From Rachicladosporium sp. CCFEE 5018 (Eukaryota; Ascomycota; Dothideomycetes; Cladosporiales; Cladosporiaceae): a DNA stretch of 33,737 bases. The position numbers and the translations under genes are program-made. This document shows positions 30,889 to 33,737 of this stretch, one piece after another. The stretch spans positions 24,746 to 58,482 of the forward strand of contig KZ111205.1 of assembly GCA_002077045.2 (NCBI GenBank). Direction: 5' to 3'. The first letter of the stretch is position 1, and the number at the start of each line of letters is the position of its first letter. The notes beneath the pieces were generated by a model, which saw only the letters and a list, made by a program, of their open reading frames with translations, made no database searches and was not told where the DNA came from.

Positions 30889-31240
30889 GCGAGCAAGGAT
30901 GCACTCGCAGGGACCACGGCGGAAGTGTCAGCATTGAAAGACTCATGGCACCATTTGTCACCACCGCACTGATGTGGTTCGACTTGTCTGCTCGACGTGC
31001 GCAGCACTCCATGCGACTGACTACATTGGGCATCGCGCGAGGCTGTGCCTGCAGCATGCGACGCTGCACACCATATGGCCATCCATGCGGTGGCCTGTTC
31101 GATGACCGACTGCAACACAAAAAAGAGACATCGCTAGGATGCGAATGAAACCCGCTTATGACCTGTATATCTACATTTGCTTCCCTACTCTTCGCTAAGG
31201 TCACGGTTGTCTGGTGAAATCCTGTACGACAGCCTCGCAG
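30889..31240. promoter_or_regulatory. Divergent region between DUF1275 and Zn2Cys6 genes
   Basis: This 352-bp stretch should contain the Zn2Cys6 promoter and the missing first exon and promoter of the DUF1275 gene. A minus-strand open frame starting at 31118 overlaps it, but its protein shows no domain and it cannot be joined to the DUF1275 frame with acceptable splice sites. I see no clear inverted CGG half-sites. Confidence 0.4.
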
Positions 31241-32971
31241 ATGTACATGGATTCCACCATACCTACGTATGTGCCTGTCATGCACTTCCGACCCAGGAGA
31301 TCTCACGCGAAGTCGAGAATTGGCTGCCTGAGGTGCAAGCAACAACGTAAGAAGGTGAGCACACGTGCGATGCCTTGCGCAGAGTAGAGCGTATGGTAAC
31401 GATACCTACAGTGTGACGAGCTAAGACCGCAATGTTCTAGATGCTTAAGTGGAGGTCGCGCTTGCGAGTGGCCGCCAGGAAGTTCGCCGACCATCGCTCC
31501 CAAGGTATCGAAACAACGGTCTGCCATTGACGGAGGCGCTGAAGGGCTTTGCAGTCCTTCGTCAAGCGATGGAGAGTGGTCTCGCAGAACCTACCCATCC
31601 GCTAGCGAAAACAGGAGGCTCAAGCCGATGACCTTGGACTTCAGCTTTCGTCCGTCAAAGCATGGCGTGCGGGATATGTCCCCGTTGAGTATGACCGATC
31701 TGGAGAGAAAAGTCTTGAGCCACTACATTGCGCACACCGCACAGACTATCCCATTCGACGCAGCTGGCCTGTCTGCCCTCCAAGTCGGCATTCCCGGGCT
31801 GGCACTGCAAAGCCGACCAGTGATGTGTTCTCTACTGGCACTTGCAGCAGCGTGCAAATGTGTGGACCTCCTGCACGAGAATTCAGACCACCCTGACACG
31901 CGCACGACGGTCAGCGAGCTGCTCGAATTCGCTGAAACGCGGCACCAGGAGTCTGTTAGGCTCATACAGGATGTCATCCACGACGCTGGACAGAGTAGCT
32001 ACGTGCTAGCAAATGCCGCGATGATGGTGTGCTTCGCGCCAGCAAGTCACTGCATCAATATAAGACTGTCGCAGATCACTCCGCTGACCATGCCTCGAAG
32101 TCCATCGGATGGACTGCGCTATGTTCTCCTGACACGAGCCCCCTACCTTGCATTCGAAGGCCTCACTTCCCGCCAAGACTCGGCACAGTCTGAGATATCA
32201 GACCACAAATCCAATGTTGAGCAGTACCCAGAAGACACTCCAGCGGGCGGCGAAGCTCAAGCATCCGCGAACACGATGGCAAACGCATATAATGAACAAT
32301 GCCATGCGTTGTTCCCTGTCCTGCGTGCAACATACGGCGCGGCGCTCAGCGAGTTGCGTGCTCGATCAAGCTCGGCACTCGAGTTTGGCCAACTCTGTGG
32401 CGGACCGGGCGGCTTCTGTGAATGCGATCGATGTTCATGCGCATCCGCCATGGATCTGCTGAGCGCGATCTTCCGGGACGTCTTCGCCGATAGCAACCAG
32501 GCGGCTACGGCAAGGTCGAAGGTACTACCGGACAGCAATGCGGGCGACCTTGCGCCCTGGCTCCGTCGCTTCGTCCAGAACGCAGTGTCGGCATCCGGTG
32601 TGCGGCCACTACGTTACACGATCCTCAACTTCGTGCAAAGGGCGCCGACTGGGTTCATAGAGTTACTTCGCCGAGAGCTCGGAGATGAGTCGCCTTCAAG
32701 TCCAACTGATCTCGTTTTGGCTGTCTTTGCGCCTCCACGATGTGAGGATATAGTAGTCACGATGGCTCTTGACATCTTCGCACACTGGCTGGTGCTGCTT
32801 CTGCTGTTAGATGAAGTCTGGTGGATCGGACCTATTGGCAAATTCGAGCTCGATCGACTGACCAAGCGTATGGTAGAAGTCCACTCAAGTGAGCTTGGGG
32901 GTGGCGGTCAGCCGACAGACTGGTGGCCAGGACGTATGGATGCGATGTACACGATATTGCATACTGGGTGA
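31241..32971 (+). CDS. Zn2Cys6 binuclear-cluster transcription factor
   Basis: Exons 31241-31354 and 31412-32971 give 557 residues. The 57-nt intron (GTGAGC donor, CCTACAG acceptor, phase 0) falls inside the DNA-binding cluster, a common place in fungi. After splicing the six cysteines are complete: GCLRCKQQRKK then CDELRPQCSRCL and ACEW, spaced C-x2-C-x6-C-x6-C-x2-C-x6-C. It is preceded by the usual basic RRSHAKSRIG. The rest resembles the fungal-specific regulatory region of this class: MTDLERKVLSHYIAH, PVMCSLLALAAACKC, and a helical C-terminus. ATG 31241 is the first in frame; 31247 and 31280 are alternatives. A GTGAGC donor overlaps the stop region (32968). Splicing to an acceptor at 33036 would change only the last few residues. 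Likely regulates neighbouring genes, but that is inference. Confidence 0.85.
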
Positions 32972-33625
32972 GCACTTGATGAGCACAGCAGCGTCTGCGT
33001 TCGTGTTGAGACCACATTGCTACGTATTATATCCAGGGGTCGCTGGTAGCATATAGGTCCGTCGCCTTTAGCGGACTCTACATGAGCTTGAAGGGTGATT
33101 ACGATCCTCTCTCTTTCGCCGCGCATGGCCCTTACGGAGATGGAGCCGAATGGAAATCGGAATCTCTATGCGACGGGCTCTCGCTCTGCCTGTGATACGA
33201 CGGCAGAGCCTGTGAAAGTGACACGCATAACCCCAACAATGATGTCCCAGTGCTCTACTTCTATTGCCCATCGACCGCATCACACGCAACAGTCTGCGCA
33301 CTCACAAGGCTGACAGGTGCTATGGTAAGCCACCGGCTTTTGCAAAACTCTGGCCAACCCGAATCCGAACCAGTGACGGAATGAACGCGCAGGCAGCTCA
33401 AATACTCAGTCAGCAAACCGTAACACCGTACATTGACTTCACTCGTGCAGTGCTGTTGATTCCAAAAGTTCAATGGTCAGCGCCCGAATGCCCGATATGG
33501 ATGTGCGATATAAACCCAAGGCAGGTACGTATGGTACAGTGCCATAGTCTTCGTCGCACATCTCAACTTCCCAAGCGGTATCTGAACTACATTTCCTTGC
33601 AAGTGTCGCAGACCAATTGCACATC
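32972..33625. other. Intergenic region upstream of the short-chain dehydrogenase
   Basis: This 654-bp stretch has no supported gene. It contains an 8-bp perfect inverted repeat, GCTCTGCC (33183-33190) with GGCAGAGC (33202-33209), around an 11-nt loop. It also has a TATAAA at 33509-33514, 112 bp before the dehydrogenase ATG and in a plausible TATA-box position. Confidence 0.5.
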
Positions 33626-33737
33626 ATGAGCAAACCAATCGCAATCCTTCTCGGCGCCGGTAAGGGTGTCGGTGCAAGCGTGACTCAGATGCTCCAGGGA
33701 AAGGGCTATAGGGTCGCCTCTGTGTCGCGTTCTGGTG
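33626..33737 (+). CDS. Short-chain dehydrogenase/reductase, N-terminal fragment cut by the window edge
   Basis: Only the first 37 codons are present. They begin at ATG 33626 and read as one beta-alpha-beta unit of a Rossmann fold: a hydrophobic first strand (AILLGAGKGVGASV) with a GxxxGxG nucleotide-binding loop, a helix (TQMLQGKGY), then a second strand ending in SRSG. The arginine after that strand favours NADP(H) over NAD(H), a weak inference. Substrate and full length cannot be judged. The gene lies downstream of the Zn2Cys6 regulator on the same strand and might be one of its targets. Confidence 0.75.
   Translation, partial: MSKPIAILLGAGKGVGASVTQMLQGKGYRVASVSRSG

Noticed and set aside
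30609..31118. 169-codon minus-strand open frame beside the DUF1275 start
   Set aside because: It overlaps the DUF1275 coding exon in another frame. I tried it as a first exon, but no splice join restores the DUF1275 frame.
1..33737. CRISPR arrays, rRNA genes and intact transposons
   Set aside because: No regularly spaced direct repeats, no rRNA-like sequence and no transposase, reverse transcriptase or integrase motifs were seen. The zinc knuckles at 16.8-17.0 kb are in frame with IF-2 and not with any retroelement gene.

Overview
The window looks like nuclear DNA from a filamentous ascomycete. Genes sit on both strands at normal fungal density, and introns are 47-76 nt with GTRNGT-like donors, CTRAY-type branch sites and YAG acceptors. 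The gene families are typical of Pezizomycotina: Zn2Cys6 and C2H2 regulators, F-box and BTB proteins, a TRI12-type MFS transporter, a DUF1275 membrane protein, and large disordered proteins. Dothideomycetes (Mycosphaerellales-like) is my best guess from the style of the proteins, but nothing in the sequence proves it.

Layout. 0-2.6 kb: a coiled-coil protein of unknown function. 3.0-4.5 kb: a secreted, GPI-anchor-type Ser/Thr-rich surface protein, converging on the first gene, with a perfect 12-bp hairpin upstream. 6.2-11.1 kb: a very large EFA6/Yel1-like Arf-GEF (Sec7 + PH + C-terminal helix) whose frame is broken once by an in-frame TAG. 11.4-12.1 kb: a BTB protein. 12.6-13.6 kb: a LACTB2-type metallo-beta-lactamase with a likely mitochondrial presequence. 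14.3-18.7 kb: mitochondrial IF-2 with a very long N-terminal extension carrying three CCHC zinc knuckles. 18.9-19.3 kb: a CBP6/UQCC2-family cytochrome b assembly factor, divergent from IF-2 across 187 bp. 19.5-21.8 kb: a disordered protein and an F-box protein. 21.8-24.6 kb: about 2.8 kb with no gene I can support. 24.6-33.7 kb: a more accessory-looking stretch with a C2H2 factor, a six-exon TRI12-like MFS transporter, a HAUS1-like augmin subunit, a DUF1275 membrane protein, a Zn2Cys6 regulator divergent from it, and the start of a short-chain dehydrogenase that runs off the right edge.

How genes may work together. IF-2 and CBP6 both serve mitochondrial protein synthesis (general initiation, and cytochrome b synthesis/assembly) and share a short divergent promoter; the nearby LACTB2-like protein may also be mitochondrial. 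At the right end, regulator, membrane protein and dehydrogenase are arranged like a small regulated metabolic or transport cluster, but no biosynthetic backbone enzyme is visible.

Main cautions. All splice models were made by eye from motifs and frame, with no transcript data. Three genes have unresolved structure: the Arf-GEF (in-frame TAG), IF-2 (a one-frame discrepancy near residue 85) and the DUF1275 gene (no in-frame ATG found). I see no tRNA, rRNA, CRISPR array or recognisable transposon.
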